The notes: a model not told the origin generated them from the sequence alone. Positions 9,648-19,075 are shown, counted from the stretch's first letter. The stretch: DNA of 64,000 nucleotides from PALG01 sp964495885 (GCA_964495885.1 CAZBWO010000012.1:44372-108371), one strand, 5' to 3'. Translations and numbers: made by a program.

Positions 9648-10463
9648 TTAGGATTCCTTGTGGATTTCCACTTGGTGTGGATACGGAATTTCAATACCTG
9701 CAGCATCCAAATCTTCTTTGATGGTAGGCAATAACGCAAACTGCGTTGGCCAAAAATGTTCGTTATTAACGGCACAACGAACCGTAAAATCAATGGAGCT
9801 ATCATTAAGATTTACCAGTTCTACTAGTGGTTCTGGAATTTTCAATACATGTTCTTGTTTTGAAATGGAAGCTAATAATACTTCTTTCGTTTTCTGAATA
9901 TCAGAAGCATAATCTACACCAATCGTTAAAATAATTTTCTGAAACCCTTCCGCAGTAAAATTGGTAATATTTCCATTGGAAAGTGCCCCATTTGGAATAA
10001 TGACCAATCTATTTTGAGGAGTCAAAAGTTTGGTGGTAAAAATTTCAATTTCCTTTACAGATCCAATTTCTCCTTGCGCTTGAATTACATCTCCAATCCT
10101 AAATGGTTTAAAAATCATAATTAATACACCTCCAGCAAAATTTGATAGGGAACCTTGAAGGGCTAAACCAATGGCCAATCCAGCAGCACCCAAAACAGCA
10201 ACAAAAGACGTAGACTCTATACCCACCTGACTTAAGACTGCGATAAACAACATAGCTTTTAAAGCCCACCCGCAAAGATTTAATAAGAATTTTTGAAGGG
10301 AAACTTCCATGTCACGTTTACCCATCGCTTTTCGTAAAAGACGCATCAATAGTTTGATGACCCATAGACCAACCAGCAATAATACAATCGCTGTTATTAT
10401 TTTTGGTCCGTATTCAAAAGCGGCATCTTTTAGCCAATTCATAGCTTTCTCAGAAAATTCCAT
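9648..10463 (-). CDS. mscS: Small-conductance mechanosensitive channel, MscS family
   Basis: 271 residues with three membrane helices. The pore-lining TM3 has the Ala/Gly pattern (VLGAAGLAIGLALQGSLSNFAGG), followed by the MscS beta domain (PFRIGD, NRLVIIPNG, ITN) and the alpha/beta C-terminal domain. It opens on membrane tension to release solutes during hypo-osmotic shock. Length and architecture match the E. coli minimal MscS. It is transcribed alone and converges on the symporter across a shared terminator. Confidence 0.95.
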   Translation of the reverse strand: MEFSEKAMNWLKDAAFEYGPKIITAIVLLLVGLWVIKLLMRLLRKAMGKRDMEVSLQKFLLNLCGWALKAMLFIAVLSQVGIESTSFVAVLGAAGLAIGLALQGSLSNFAGGVLIMIFKPFRIGDVIQAQGEIGSVKEIEIFTTKLLTPQNRLVIIPNGALSNGNITNFTAEGFQKIILTIGVDYASDIQKTKEVLLASISKQEHVLKIPEPLVELVNLNDSSIDFTVRCAVNNEHFWPTQFALLPTIKEDLDAAGIEIPYPHQVEIHKES

Positions 10464-10589
10464 AGAACAAGTTTTTAGTTGACTGTAAATTTATAAAATA
10501 TAACTAGAGGTTGAAAATATTTGCGGTTATGTAACAATTTGGAAATATCTTTAAAGCGTAGGCTCTCTATTTTTACTCATCTATTTCTT

Positions 10590-11747
10590 ATGATGAAAAA
10601 GCATTTATCTATATTGAGTATCCTACTAACATCCACTATGATTGGTCAAGTGGGTATTAATACAACCAATCCCAGCCCAGCTTCTGTATTGGATGTGGCT
10701 AGCTCAAGCGATGGCGTCAACTTTGGTGGTTGGATGGCTCCAAGGGTTTCCCTTACGGAACGTAACAGCATCCCTGTTAATAGCACAGATGATGGTTTAA
10801 TGATATTTCTATCAGATGGAAATACACGTTGTATTCAAATATGGGATGGGGTAGCATTAACCTGGGAGGATGTGTATTGTATGCCAATTAATCAGTCACC
10901 GGTAGCGAACAGTGTGCAATTTTCTGGAAATCTAGTAGAAACTGAAGTTTTAACCGCAAGTTTTATCTACAGTGATGCTGAAGGAGACCCGGAAGGAGTA
11001 CATATCTATACATGGTATCGTGCGGATGATGCTTCGGGTACTAATCAAATTCAAATACAGTCTGGTACTACAAACACCTATACTTTAACCAATGCTGAGG
11101 TAGGATTTTATATTGCTCTTGAGGTAACTCCTGTTGCAACTACTGGCACTTCCCCAGGAATCCCAGTCCTTTCCACTTACAGCGGGCCAGTAAACTCACC
11201 TTCCGCAGGGGGTGTTTTTATAAGTGAAATTGGCGATCCCGATAATAATGCCAATGCAAGATTTATAGAGGTAACCAATGGTTCATCCAACCCAATAGAC
11301 ATTAGTAATTGGAACTTGATTCTGTATTCCAACACTAATACTTCTGCGACCACTACATACACTTTTCCAACATCTACATTACTTGCAGGAGGTGCTTCGT
11401 ATGTAGTTGCACAAAATGGAGGAACGTTTAGTTCGGTGTATGGATTTGCAGCTGATGGATTGGATGCTTTAATGAACTCTAATGGGGATGATAATTTTGA
11501 ATTACGTGACGACTCCGGAATTCTAATTGATATTTATGGTGAAATAGGGGTAGACCAGACAGGAAATTGTGCCGAATTTGAAGATGGGAGAGCACTTAGA
11601 GCTTCTACTGTTTCCGAAGGAAATCCCACTTTTGACGAAAGTGAATGGATTATTTGGGCAGATTCTACCATTGGTGGATGTACAGATCATACCAATAGTC
11701 CGAGAAGTGCTCCTATAGACTATACCCCGGGGTCTCACCCAAATTAA
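10590..11747 (+). CDS. Secreted lamin-tail-domain surface protein
   Basis: A signal peptide (MMKKHLSILSILLTSTMIGQ) leads into the VGINTTNPSPASVLDV motif seen at the mature N-terminus of many flavobacterial exported proteins. About residues 125-200 resemble an Ig-like/PKD-type repeat, and the C-terminal half (from GVFISEIGDP) is a lamin-tail domain (FIEVTNGSSNPIDISNWNL, ending near GSHPN). No T9SS sorting domain is visible. Likely an exported adhesive or nuclease-associated surface protein; the molecular role is unknown. The frame opens at 10521, but the signal peptide sets the start at 10590. The next gene, a partial paralogue, begins 4 nt after the stop. Confidence 0.8.
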   Translation: MMKKHLSILSILLTSTMIGQVGINTTNPSPASVLDVASSSDGVNFGGWMAPRVSLTERNSIPVNSTDDGLMIFLSDGNTRCIQIWDGVALTWEDVYCMPINQSPVANSVQFSGNLVETEVLTASFIYSDAEGDPEGVHIYTWYRADDASGTNQIQIQSGTTNTYTLTNAEVGFYIALEVTPVATTGTSPGIPVLSTYSGPVNSPSAGGVFISEIGDPDNNANARFIEVTNGSSNPIDISNWNLILYSNTNTSATTTYTFPTSTLLAGGASYVVAQNGGTFSSVYGFAADGLDALMNSNGDDNFELRDDSGILIDIYGEIGVDQTGNCAEFEDGRALRASTVSEGNPTFDESEWIIWADSTIGGCTDHTNSPRSAPIDYTPGSHPN

Positions 11748-11751
11748 AAAG

Positions 11752-12672
11752 ATGAAAAAAAGCTACTTCATATTCTTGGTTTTTTGTGCATGGAACTTTT
11801 GGGGTCAAGTAGCCATTAATGAAACAAATATTAATGATGCCGTTGTTCTTTATATTGGTGCACAGCGAATCCCTAGTACTCAATTTGGGGGATTTTTAAT
11901 GCCTGTCGTGACCGAAACTCAACAAACCAGCATTCCTGTTTCAATGACGGATGCTCGGGATGATGGTTTAATGGTTTATGTAAGTGACCCAATTACCGGA
12001 AAGCAATGCTGGGATGTATTTGACGGCATACAATACGAATGGAGAAGTATTTATTGTGTCAACAGTCCATGCGAAGGAGCTATTTTGTTTTCGGAAGATT
12101 TTAGTAGCTACATTGATGGTACCGGGGTCACAGGCGCGAGTAATACCAATGGAAATTATCCAAGTGCCGTAACTAAATGGACTCTTACTAGTTATAGTAG
12201 TTTTGGAAGTGCTACACCTGCACTGCCAGGAACTTTGCTAAATGCAAATGATTATGCGCAAGTATTTAATGGGGCCATGGAGTTTAGGGATACCAATGGG
12301 GTTTTTCTTTTTGAAACAGAAGCGATTGATATTTCAGGTTATAGTGATATTCAGGTTTCGATGGATATTTGGGAATCTGGGCCATTGGAATATATATCTG
12401 TAAATCACATGGACGACTTTAATTGTGGGGAAACCGAAAATGATTATGTGGATATTGAGTATTCAATAGACGGCGGCACAACCTTTACCGAAGTTCCAAA
12501 TTTTGCTGGGAATGGAACCATAAACCACACCTTGACGAACAATCTTTCAGGAACCATTAATCTTAGCTTTTCTGGAATTTCTGGAACCAATTTTATTCTA
12601 CGGGTAAGACTTCAAAATTGGGCTGATGATGAGTACTACTATTTAGACAACATTTTGGTGACGTGTAATTAA
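11752..12672 (+). CDS. Secreted beta-sandwich protein, paralogue of the upstream gene at its N-terminus
   Basis: The signal peptide (MKKSYFIFLVFCAWNFWGQ) is followed by VAINETNINDAVVLYIG. The first 110 residues are laid out like those of the preceding protein (GGFLMPVVTE..., DDGLMVYVSD, QCWDVFDGIQYEWRSIYC). From FSEDFSSY onward there is a MAM/choice-of-anchor-like domain ending in YYYLDNILVTC. Separated by 4 nt from its partner, so the pair is one operon. The shared N-terminal half with a swapped C-terminal domain points to tandem duplication and domain replacement. Function unknown; extracellular or surface. Confidence 0.78.
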   Translation: MKKSYFIFLVFCAWNFWGQVAINETNINDAVVLYIGAQRIPSTQFGGFLMPVVTETQQTSIPVSMTDARDDGLMVYVSDPITGKQCWDVFDGIQYEWRSIYCVNSPCEGAILFSEDFSSYIDGTGVTGASNTNGNYPSAVTKWTLTSYSSFGSATPALPGTLLNANDYAQVFNGAMEFRDTNGVFLFETEAIDISGYSDIQVSMDIWESGPLEYISVNHMDDFNCGETENDYVDIEYSIDGGTTFTEVPNFAGNGTINHTLTNNLSGTINLSFSGISGTNFILRVRLQNWADDEYYYLDNILVTCN

Positions 12673-12684
12673 AAAACAATTTAT

Positions 12685-12714
12685 TTTGCCAATAACGGGG
12701 AATTAGTATATTTA
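12685..12714 (+). promoter_or_regulatory. Promoter of the ATP-grasp operon
   Basis: TTTG (12685-12688), an 18-nt spacer and TATATTTA (12707-12714) fit the Bacteroidota -33/-7 pattern. The predicted start of transcription is about 15 nt before the ATG at 12736. Confidence 0.5.
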
Positions 12715-12735
12715 ATCCAACTAAAACCCAACTAG

Positions 12736-13764
12736 ATGAACGTTTGTTTTATTATGTACCCTTGGGAGGAGATAGATCCAGAAAATGACTCCACCTTGGC
12801 CATGATCCATGAATTTGTAAAGCGGGGACACGGAATGGCAGTTACAACACCCGCCAACCTTACCATTAGGGATAGTGTCGCCTATGCTTTTTGCCGTTGT
12901 GTGAAACGAAGCGAGAAAATACCAGGTTCCTTAAAATCGTTTCATTCCAAAACACAATTTTATGATGAAATGCTTCCCATGGCGGGTTTTGATGTGATTG
13001 TGCTTCGTACCAATCCGCCTTTGGACATGATTATGCTGAATTTCCTGGATAGCATTAAAGATGATGTGTTTATCATGAATGATTTAGACGGAATTAGACG
13101 TGCAAACAATAAATTGTACACAGCGGTATTTGAAGATGAAGAGAACGAGTTTATCCCAAGAACACACGTTACCAAAAATAAAGACTACCTAAAAAAAATT
13201 ATCAAGGAAGGCCCAGATAAAATGATTCTGAAACCTTTAAATGGGTATGGAGGTTCTGGTGTGATTTTATTGGAAAAGAACGCCATGAAAAGTATCAATT
13301 CCCTTCTTGATTTTTATATTGATAATAAAGATGGGACTTCTAATTACGTAATCCTACAGGACTACATTCCTGGTGCCGAAAAAGGAGATGTGCGTATCCT
13401 TATGCTGAATGGTGTTCCTATTGGTGCTATGAAAAGGGTTCCCGGAAATGAAGACCATCGTTCCAATGTGAGTGCTGGAGGGCGTGTGGAAAAACATATC
13501 CTTACCAATGAAGAAAAAGAACTCTGCCGAAGAATTGGTCCTAAATTGGTTCGGGACGGGCTTTACTTTGTGGGGATTGATGTGATTAATGGAATGTTGG
13601 TAGAAGTGAACGTAATGTCTCCAGGCGGAATTACCTACATGAATAAAGTCTACAAAACAAAAGTTCAGAAAAAGATCATCGATTTTGTTGAAGATAAAGT
13701 AATGCAACGGGTCACTGCTTTTGAACGAAGAAAACGTTTGCGGAAACACGTAGACGATGCATAA
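12736..13764 (+). CDS. Glutathione-synthetase-like ATP-grasp ligase
   Basis: 342 residues with the GshB layout: an N-terminal Rossmann-like prATP domain (MNVCFIMYPWEEIDPENDST), then an ATP-grasp fold (KMILKPLNGYGGSGV glycine loop, VILQDYIPGAEKGDVRIL, VGIDVINGMLVEVNVMSPGG with metal-binding Glu/Asn). GshB joins glycine to gamma-glutamylcysteine. In this cluster no gshA is present, and the partners handle acylated or C-terminal amino acids, so a different carboxylate-amine ligation is quite possible. First gene of a three-gene operon (gaps 16 and 1 nt). Confidence 0.85.
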   Translation: MNVCFIMYPWEEIDPENDSTLAMIHEFVKRGHGMAVTTPANLTIRDSVAYAFCRCVKRSEKIPGSLKSFHSKTQFYDEMLPMAGFDVIVLRTNPPLDMIMLNFLDSIKDDVFIMNDLDGIRRANNKLYTAVFEDEENEFIPRTHVTKNKDYLKKIIKEGPDKMILKPLNGYGGSGVILLEKNAMKSINSLLDFYIDNKDGTSNYVILQDYIPGAEKGDVRILMLNGVPIGAMKRVPGNEDHRSNVSAGGRVEKHILTNEEKELCRRIGPKLVRDGLYFVGIDVINGMLVEVNVMSPGGITYMNKVYKTKVQKKIIDFVEDKVMQRVTAFERRKRLRKHVDDA

Positions 13765-13780
13765 CTAAACGCTATAAAGA

Positions 13781-14611
13781 ATGCAAAGACTTTCCGTTGA
13801 GAAAATCATCAAATTGATTTCCGAAGAAGCCTGCTTTGAAGCTGTTTCCGAGGATTATTCATTTACCCTAAAGATAGACAAATACGTTCCTTACATGTGT
13901 GGAGCCGTTCATGACGGGCATCAGTTTAGGAAAGAACTATGGGATAAATGCTTACACACCGAATATGACAGATGGTTTGAGGAAGATCCCTGTACAAAGG
14001 AATTTGTGAAAAGTCATCCCATTGTGATGGCAGGACTTGACAGCAGATTTGAGTATGATTTGAATAGGGATCCCGAAAATGCAATTTATGAGGATGCCTG
14101 GGGAAAAAAGCTCTGGAAACAACCACTTACGGAAGATGAATTGCAAAAAAGCCTTGAAAAACATACCAACTTTTACAAAGTAGTACATGCCTTAATTCAA
14201 AAGTTGGAAGAAAAATTTGCGGCTGTTGTAGTGTATGACATGCACAGCTATAATTGGAAACGTTGGGAGAGGGAAGTCCCTGTGATAAATTTGGGAACTT
14301 CCAATATAGATAATGACCGGTTTGGAAAGGAAGTGGAACAGTGGAGGGAAATGTTGGGTGGTTTGGTGCTTCCAAACCAAAAGGAAACTACCTCCAAAAT
14401 CAATGATACCTTCTTTGGAAATGGTTATTTTCTGAAATTTATTACCAAAAACTTCGCAAATACCTTAGTTTTGGCAACCGAATTCAAAAAAATATACTGC
14501 GACGAGCTTACAAAGGTAAACTTTCCCGAAGTAGTAGCTGCCATTGAAGCGCAATTAAGGGAATTGGTGCCACAACACGCAGAAGCCTTTTATCTAGCGC
14601 ACAAACCATAA
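13781..14611 (+). CDS. N-formylglutamate amidohydrolase family protein
   Basis: 276 residues with the family features: GAVHDGHQ near residue 40 (metal His/Asp region), SRFEYDLNRDPENAIY and VVYDMHSYNWKR (third metal-ligand region). Classic members release formate from N-formylglutamate in histidine breakdown, but no hut genes are near. Zn-dependent amidohydrolases of this fold also act on other N-acyl amino acids. The tight coupling to the ATP-grasp enzyme upstream and to the metallopeptidase 1 nt downstream suggests action on the same small peptide-like metabolite (inference). Confidence 0.85.
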   Translation: MQRLSVEKIIKLISEEACFEAVSEDYSFTLKIDKYVPYMCGAVHDGHQFRKELWDKCLHTEYDRWFEEDPCTKEFVKSHPIVMAGLDSRFEYDLNRDPENAIYEDAWGKKLWKQPLTEDELQKSLEKHTNFYKVVHALIQKLEEKFAAVVVYDMHSYNWKRWEREVPVINLGTSNIDNDRFGKEVEQWREMLGGLVLPNQKETTSKINDTFFGNGYFLKFITKNFANTLVLATEFKKIYCDELTKVNFPEVVAAIEAQLRELVPQHAEAFYLAHKP

Positions 14612-14612
14612 T

Positions 14613-15776
14613 ATGATTTCAGAATCTTTACTTGTTGAATCCCATCCCAATCTTTATAAAATAGATCGATCGCTTCATAAGTTGGTGCAGCGTATTGAAA
14701 TGCTGGATTACATCAATCCTACCAATATAGAACAGGAAAAACGCCATTTCTTTGCTTCAAAATATAATGTGAACCCCAACTTCAAATATCGAAGGATAGA
14801 TTTTAACGCGCATAAACTTCAACAGGCACTTTTTTCACAGGATATTGACAGTATTGAAGATGAGGAAACCCGAAAATTCTATCGGGAGGTTATTTATGAT
14901 TATTCTGGGTTAATTCAATGTATTGAATCTATTGGGAAAGGGGAGAAGTTCTATTTCAATGTATTAAAATCCTTCGGAACTCCTACAGAGAAGGACGTTC
15001 AGAATGCCCAATTTATCCTTCATTTCAAGGATGAAAAATTTAATGAAGAGATGTTTCCGGTGTTTAATGCTGAAGAAGCTCTTAATTATTTCAATGAGTT
15101 TTCGAAGCAATTCAAATTTGAATATAAGGTCAAGCTTTCCAATAAGATTTCGGCGGCAGCCATGGTACAAAATAACACTCAAACCTTGTTTCTTAAAAAG
15201 AACCATAGGTTTAGTGCCAATCAGTTAAAAGTTCTGGCAAACCACGAAATTGGCGTTCACATGGTGACCACCTTCAATGGCTTGATCCATCCCTTAAAGA
15301 TTTTCCACAATGGTTTTCCAAAAAATGTGGAAACCCAAGAAGGTTTGGCTGTTTTTAGTGAATATATGAGTGGCTGCTTAACATTGTATCGATTAAAAGA
15401 ATTGGCGTACAGAGTGTTGGCTGCAGATAGTCTTCGGAAAGGATTTAATTTTTGTGACACATTCGATTTGTTACATAATCAGTACAAATTAAATAGGGAA
15501 GAGTCTTACAATATTTGTTTACGCGCACACAGAGGCGGTGGTTTCACTAAAGATTATACGTACCTTACGGGGCTCAAAAAAGTATACAATTATTACAAAA
15601 AGGGAAAGGATTTAAGTTTGTTACTTAGCGGAAAGGTCAATATTGGGAATGTAACCCTAATCGAATCTTGGAGGAAAAATCAACTCATTGATGAAAATCC
15701 CTATTGGAACTATGCTTTTGATGCAAAAAGCAATGAAAGCGAAACCATCGATTTTATTTTGGATAATTTGAAGTAA
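14613..15776 (+). CDS. QEGLA-motif metallopeptidase (DUF1704, MATCAP-like)
   Basis: 387 residues. An HExxxH zinc motif reads HEIGVH (His211, Glu212, His216), and the family hallmark QEGLA (Gln242, Glu243) supplies the third ligand region. The family was named from a flavohaemoglobin-expression phenotype and contains the animal tubulin C-terminal tyrosine carboxypeptidases MATCAP1/2, so carboxypeptidase activity is the best guess. No signal peptide: cytoplasmic. Last gene of the ATP-grasp/amidohydrolase operon, starting 1 nt after the previous stop. Its stop codon directly abuts the stop of the convergent DCC gene. Confidence 0.85.
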   Translation: MISESLLVESHPNLYKIDRSLHKLVQRIEMLDYINPTNIEQEKRHFFASKYNVNPNFKYRRIDFNAHKLQQALFSQDIDSIEDEETRKFYREVIYDYSGLIQCIESIGKGEKFYFNVLKSFGTPTEKDVQNAQFILHFKDEKFNEEMFPVFNAEEALNYFNEFSKQFKFEYKVKLSNKISAAAMVQNNTQTLFLKKNHRFSANQLKVLANHEIGVHMVTTFNGLIHPLKIFHNGFPKNVETQEGLAVFSEYMSGCLTLYRLKELAYRVLAADSLRKGFNFCDTFDLLHNQYKLNREESYNICLRAHRGGGFTKDYTYLTGLKKVYNYYKKGKDLSLLLSGKVNIGNVTLIESWRKNQLIDENPYWNYAFDAKSNESETIDFILDNLK

Positions 15777-16187
15777 TTATAAAAACTTCTCCTTCAACTC
15801 AGGCGTGGGAATCATACAGCTTTCTTTTTTTCCATACCATTTATACCGATTTTTAGCTACATAATCATAAACCCAATTTCGAATAAAAGTTGGTACAACA
15901 ATAAAGATGTAAAGTAGGGGATACCCACCTCCCAAGTGTTTGGCAACCCGTAATGCAGCGGTAGATTTAATGTAAGCCTTTCCATCCTCGATTAGAATGA
16001 TAGAATCTGTCTTGGAGGAATCAATGGCATACTTTTCAATTAATTCCAAGCCAACTTCACTTTGAAGCGCCGCAAATTTAAAGATGTTTTTCCGGTCACG
16101 CTTTATGACAAAATTCACAGAACTATTGCATAAATTGCAAACCCCGTCAAAAAGGATGATCTTATATTTTTCCTCGTTTTTTGTCAT
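15777..16187 (-). CDS. Thiol-disulfide oxidoreductase of the DCC family (DUF393)
   Basis: 136 residues with the eponymous DxxCxxC motif, here DGVCNLC, in a thioredoxin-like fold (IILFDGVCNLCNSSVNFV), and KFAALQSEVG as the second family block. Predicted to catalyse thiol-disulfide exchange; physiological partners are unknown. Its ATG overlaps the stop of mutS2 (ATGA), so it is the distal gene of a mutS2 operon. Confidence 0.9.
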   Translation of the reverse strand: MTKNEEKYKIILFDGVCNLCNSSVNFVIKRDRKNIFKFAALQSEVGLELIEKYAIDSSKTDSIILIEDGKAYIKSTAALRVAKHLGGGYPLLYIFIVVPTFIRNWVYDYVAKNRYKWYGKKESCMIPTPELKEKFL

Positions 16188-18343
16188 ACTTTCTCTAATT
16201 CCTCCAAACTAACATCTGCTGTGAAGATTCCATAATTCACAATGGCTTTTTTCTTTTCAATGGAATCAATAGTCCCAATGGCCCTTCCATCAATCATACG
16301 TACCCTATCTCCAATTTTCAGCGCCACTTTTGGTTTTGGATCTGGTTTTTTGGCCGCTTCTTCTTTTTCTTTTTTCTTTCGCTTCCGAATACCTTCCACT
16401 TTTCGTTCAACCTCTTTGATAACTTTTTGCTCTTTGGCTTTTTCGGCTTTTTTCTTTTTTGGAGCCACTTTTTTTCGCTTCAAATTTTCTTGAAGTACCA
16501 TCTTCATTAATTCATCAATTAGTTGCCGTTTCCGTTTGTTATTGAAAAAATCTTCAGCTAGGCTATCAAGTTTTTTTCCAAGGGAAATCCACTTTTGATT
16601 GGCATCATATAATTCTTGATAGCTTTCCAATTTCTGCTGAATACGGGCATTTGTTTCCTCCAATTGTTTGGCTTCCTCCCGCGCTTTTACTTCTTCGGTT
16701 TTTAAGGATTCAGATGTTTTCCGAAGTTGTGATCGCTGCTTTTGCAAATTGGCTATCGTTTTATCAAAACGAACCTTACCTCGTTCAATTTTCTTTTTGG
16801 CCTTATTGATTAAACTGTAGGGGATTCCGTTTTTCTGTGCCACTTCAAACGTAAAGGAACTTCCAGCTTCCCCCAACTGAAGGTGATAGAGTGGTTCCAG
16901 GCTTTTACTGTCAAATTGCATATTGGCATTGGAAGCATGAGGGAGTTCGTTGGCCAAGAGTTTAAGATTGGAATAGTGGGTAGTAATGATTCCAAAAGCA
17001 CCCTTTTCATAAAAAACTTCCAAGAATGTTTCAGCAAGGGCTCCCCCTAATTCAGGATCACTACCTGTCCCAAACTCATCTATCAAAAACAGTGTTTGGT
17101 CATTGCAATTTCTAAGAAAATAACGCATTTGCTTCAACCTATAACTATAGGTACTCAAATGGTTTTCTATGGATTGGTTATCGCCAATATCGCTTAGGAC
17201 TTTTTCAAAGAGGCACATTTCACTTTGAGGATCAACCGGTATTAAGAGGCCACTTTGAAGCATCACCTGTAACAAGCCAACAGTTTTTAACGTGATACTT
17301 TTTCCACCGGCATTGGGACCGGATATCACAATAATGCGATGCCCTTCATGAAGTTGGATGGACTGCGGATAGGTCTTTTCTTTTTTCTTTAGATTGGAAA
17401 CCCAAAGTAATGGATGATATGCATCCTTTAAATTCATCTTTTTATCTTCAACCAACATTGGAAGTACGCCATTAATTTTAGCAGCGTATTTTGCTTTCGC
17501 AAACCAAACATCCATCTGAACCAAAAAATCCTGATAGGTTTGTAGCAATGAGTGATACGGGCGTATATATTGAGTTAATTCCTTTAATATTCGCTTTATT
17601 TCTTCCTGTTCCTCATAGGTTAAATTGGATAGTTCCGTATGATAGGTCATCGTTTCTTGGGGTTCCATATAGACGATGCTACCCGTTTTGGACTGGCCCA
17701 GCACTGTTCCTTTTACTTTTTTTCGGTGCATTGCCTTCACAGCCAACACCCGCCTATTTTCTACCACAGACTCACGTATATCATCAAGATACTCTGCTTG
17801 AGCATATTGGCTCAAGGCCCTTGCAAAAGAAGCATTCACTTGCGATTTAACATGAATCAACTCTTTTCTAATCTGCTGAAGGGCAGGGGAGGCATCATCT
17901 TTTATGAATCCATACTTATCTATGACTTTCTGAATGGCTTCGGAAAGGAGGGAAGTATAGGTTATGCGTTGCGCAAATGCTTGAATCTGCACGTAGAAAA
18001 GTTCGTACTTTTTGAAAAACCGAAGGATCTCTTTGGTGGTTTCCGTAACGGTTAAAATCCTTCGGAAACCACTTACTTCAATGCTGCTGTTTTCAATCTC
18101 CAACAGTTGAAGCTCTTTGGAAATTTCTTCAAATCCGTGGTTAGGGATAGGATTATCTGCTCCAAAGGAAGCTTTGAACTCTTTCACCCGCTGCAATTCT
18201 GGAAGCACAGATTCCTTTTTGGAAAAAGGCTTTATTGCCCCTATCATTTGCTTCCCCAAAGGCGTTATGCAAAAAGCGGCAGTTTGATCCAGTACTTTTT
18301 CAAACTCGAGGTCCTTAAGTGTATTTTGGTGAATATTAATCAT
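16184..18343 (-). CDS. mutS2: MutS2 family ATPase without a Smr nuclease domain
   Basis: A MutS-like protein of 719 residues: core and clamp, then the ABC-type ATPase with Walker A GPNAGGKS, Walker B LFLIDEFGTGSDP and THYS. A long charged coiled coil follows (Lys/Glu rich), and the C-terminus is a small KOW/SH3-like segment (IGDRVRMIDGRAIGTI). Many Firmicute MutS2 proteins end in an endonucleolytic Smr domain; that domain is absent, as is usual in Bacteroidota. Roles in the family include suppression of recombination and rescue of collided ribosomes. The ATG at 18343 is preferred to an upstream GTG at 18391, because a perfect TAACTTTG -7 box sits right at that GTG. Confidence 0.93.
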   Translation of the reverse strand: MINIHQNTLKDLEFEKVLDQTAAFCITPLGKQMIGAIKPFSKKESVLPELQRVKEFKASFGADNPIPNHGFEEISKELQLLEIENSSIEVSGFRRILTVTETTKEILRFFKKYELFYVQIQAFAQRITYTSLLSEAIQKVIDKYGFIKDDASPALQQIRKELIHVKSQVNASFARALSQYAQAEYLDDIRESVVENRRVLAVKAMHRKKVKGTVLGQSKTGSIVYMEPQETMTYHTELSNLTYEEQEEIKRILKELTQYIRPYHSLLQTYQDFLVQMDVWFAKAKYAAKINGVLPMLVEDKKMNLKDAYHPLLWVSNLKKKEKTYPQSIQLHEGHRIIVISGPNAGGKSITLKTVGLLQVMLQSGLLIPVDPQSEMCLFEKVLSDIGDNQSIENHLSTYSYRLKQMRYFLRNCNDQTLFLIDEFGTGSDPELGGALAETFLEVFYEKGAFGIITTHYSNLKLLANELPHASNANMQFDSKSLEPLYHLQLGEAGSSFTFEVAQKNGIPYSLINKAKKKIERGKVRFDKTIANLQKQRSQLRKTSESLKTEEVKAREEAKQLEETNARIQQKLESYQELYDANQKWISLGKKLDSLAEDFFNNKRKRQLIDELMKMVLQENLKRKKVAPKKKKAEKAKEQKVIKEVERKVEGIRKRKKKEKEEAAKKPDPKPKVALKIGDRVRMIDGRAIGTIDSIEKKKAIVNYGIFTADVSLEELEKV

Positions 18344-18390
18344 TGTATTTTCACCTGTATTCCGATGGATTTTTGTTATTTTAAAAGCCA

Positions 18391-18398
18391 CAAAGTTA
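18391..18398 (-). promoter_or_regulatory. -7 box (TAACTTTG) of mutS2
   Basis: The minus strand reads TAACTTTG, a full match to TAnnTTTG. Transcription would begin near 18385, giving a leader of about 40 nt and ruling out the upstream GTG start. No convincing -33 element is visible. Confidence 0.45.
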
Positions 18399-18404
18399 CA
18401 AATT

Positions 18405-19070
18405 ATGACGGTAAGTATTGAGCCATCTTGGCAAAGGGAACTTCAGGAGGAATTTGAGAAGCCTTACTTTCATCAATTGGTACAATTTATAAAGTCTGAA
18501 TATCAAAACAATAAATGTTTCCCACCTGGAAAACAAATTTTTTCTGCTTTTCAACATACTCCTTTTGATCAAGTGAAAACGGTAATTATTGGGCAAGATC
18601 CGTATCACGGACCAGGCCAGGCACACGGACTTTGCTTTTCGGTGCCTAATGGAATTCCACAACCACCATCACTTATTAATATTTTCAAGGAAATTTCAGA
18701 GGATCTAGGAACAGCACCTCCAGTAAGTGGAAATCTGGAACGATGGGCAGATCAGGGGGTACTGCTTTTAAATGCCACGCTTACAGTTAGGGCACACCAA
18801 GCGGGAAGTCATCAAAACAAAGGATGGGAGACCTTTACAGATGCAGTTATTTCAAAACTCTCGGAAAAACGGGAAGGGTTAGTTTTTTTACTTTGGGGTG
18901 GATACGCCAAAAAGAAAGGTGCCAAAATAAATCGCTCAAAACATTTGGTGTTAACTAGCGGTCATCCATCACCACTTAGTGCCAATAGAGGGTATTGGTT
19001 TGGAAATAAACATTTCAGTAGGGTAAACACCTATCTAGAGGGAATGGGCAAAACGCCTATACAGTGGTAG
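18405..19070 (+). CDS. ung: Uracil-DNA glycosylase, family 1
   Basis: Removes uracil from DNA to start base-excision repair. The 221 residues contain the water-activating GQDPYHG (Asp65), the uracil-binding LLLNATLTV, and the minor-groove loop HPSPLS with the catalytic His. Length is standard. It is divergent from mutS2 across about 60 nt, so two DNA-maintenance genes share an intergenic control region. Confidence 0.98.
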   Translation: MTVSIEPSWQRELQEEFEKPYFHQLVQFIKSEYQNNKCFPPGKQIFSAFQHTPFDQVKTVIIGQDPYHGPGQAHGLCFSVPNGIPQPPSLINIFKEISEDLGTAPPVSGNLERWADQGVLLLNATLTVRAHQAGSHQNKGWETFTDAVISKLSEKREGLVFLLWGGYAKKKGAKINRSKHLVLTSGHPSPLSANRGYWFGNKHFSRVNTYLEGMGKTPIQW

Positions 19071-19075
19071 GGTGG

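Noticed and set aside
13781..14611. Assignment to histidine degradation (hutG)
   Set aside because: No other hut genes are near and the operon partners point to a different substrate.
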